DNA of 13,956 bases, taken from the NCBI GenBank assembly GCA_030039775.1, contig JASHUX010000422.1:1-13956 (forward strand), given 5' to 3'. Shown here piece after piece: positions 13,669-13,956 of the stretch (position 1 is its first letter; the number at the start of each line of letters is the position of its first letter). A program made the translations under genes and the position numbers. Below the pieces are notes generated by a model that was given only the letters and a program-made list of their open reading frames with translations, was not told the DNA's origin and did no database searches. The DNA comes from Alphaproteobacteria bacterium. Lineage in GTDB: Bacteria; Pseudomonadota; Alphaproteobacteria; ATCC43930; CGMCC-115725.

Positions 13669-13956
13669 ATGCATCTGATTTTCGTGAAGTTCCGTGTCAA
13701 GGCGGAGCATGTGTCCGAGTTCAAGACCGAGATCGCGCGCCATATCGCCTATACACGCCAGCACGAACCCGGCTGCGCGCAGTTCGACATCGCGACCGAC
13801 AAGGAAGACCCGCAAACCTTCTATCTCGTCGAGATGTATCGCGACGACAAGGCGCTCGCCGATCATCGCGCATCGCCGTCCCTACCGATTTTCCGGCCCA
13901 AAATCGAGCAATGGGCCGAAACGCGCGAGGCGAAGATGGGCAATGTCTGGACCGAC
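13669..13956 (+). CDS. ABM-domain (antibiotic biosynthesis monooxygenase/YgiN-like) protein, cut at the window end
   Basis: From ATG 13669 the frame is open for 96 codons to the end of the window without a stop. The start MHLIFVKFRVKAEHVSEFK, the segment EPGCAQFDIATDKEDPQTFY (34-53) and YRDDKALADHRASP (57-70) are typical of the small dimeric ABM ferredoxin-like fold. Known relatives include quinol monooxygenase YgiN and LsrG, but many have no known activity, so the reaction is not assigned. Family proteins are about 95-105 residues, so nearly all of it is visible. GGGAGG at 13655-13660 lies eight bases upstream. It is transcribed away from the SBP operon and shares its 161-base upstream region, so common control is possible. 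Confidence 0.88.
   Translation, partial: MHLIFVKFRVKAEHVSEFKTEIARHIAYTRQHEPGCAQFDIATDKEDPQTFYLVEMYRDDKALADHRASPSLPIFRPKIEQWAETREAKMGNVWTD

Noticed and set aside
13504..13866. Minus-strand open frame over the right divergent region and the ABM gene
   Set aside because: It would overlap the promoter region, the inverted repeat and the ABM gene; the ABM fold on the plus strand is clear.

Overview
The window is GC-rich DNA with tightly packed, ATGA- or GTGA-overlapped genes and several GTG/TTG starts. Its gene content and style fit a metabolically versatile proteobacterium, most likely an alphaproteobacterium of the Rhizobiales/Rhodospirillales kind. That assignment is inferred from composition and families only, because no rRNA or taxonomic marker is present. 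No stretch longer than about 180 bases is without a gene. I saw no tRNA, rRNA, CRISPR array, insertion sequence or phage gene.

Layout. Positions 1-349 (minus) hold the N-terminal part of a CobW/P47K-type metal GTPase that runs off the left edge. Divergent from it, 529-5124 (plus) encodes a complete HAAT (branched-chain-amino-acid type) ABC importer: a periplasmic solute-binding protein (SBP), then LivH, LivM, LivG and LivF. A strong terminator-like hairpin separates the SBP from livH. After a 94-base gap, a second complete livH-livM-livG-livF set follows at 5219-8585. It has the same order and nearly identical junctions, but no SBP gene at its head. It converges, with only 5 bases between stop codons, on a minus-strand operon reading from 13507 down to 8591. 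That operon holds three tandem paralogous SBPs followed by an FMN-dependent alpha-hydroxy-acid oxidase-family enzyme. A small ABM-fold monooxygenase-like gene starts divergently at 13669 and reaches the right edge.

How the genes work together. The simplest reading (inference) is two related importers for small carboxylate-bearing solutes. The first has its own SBP. The second is probably served by the three SBPs encoded opposite it, which would let one membrane complex accept several related ligands. The oxidase at the end of the SBP operon suggests that at least one imported ligand is, or becomes, a 2-hydroxy acid that is oxidised to a 2-oxo acid in the cytoplasm. The ABM gene is compatible with a catabolic, perhaps aromatic, context. 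The actual substrates cannot be read from the sequence.

I found no clearly new biological system. The points most worth a second look are the three-SBP/orphan-permease arrangement, the oxidase with altered conserved residues (Phe where glycolate oxidase has Tyr24; GKL instead of GRP), a perfect inverted repeat CGTTGGCA-N15-TGCCAACG in the divergent promoter region at the right, and several intercistronic hairpins, including one that could be either a terminator or a cover for a ribosome binding site ahead of the first livH.
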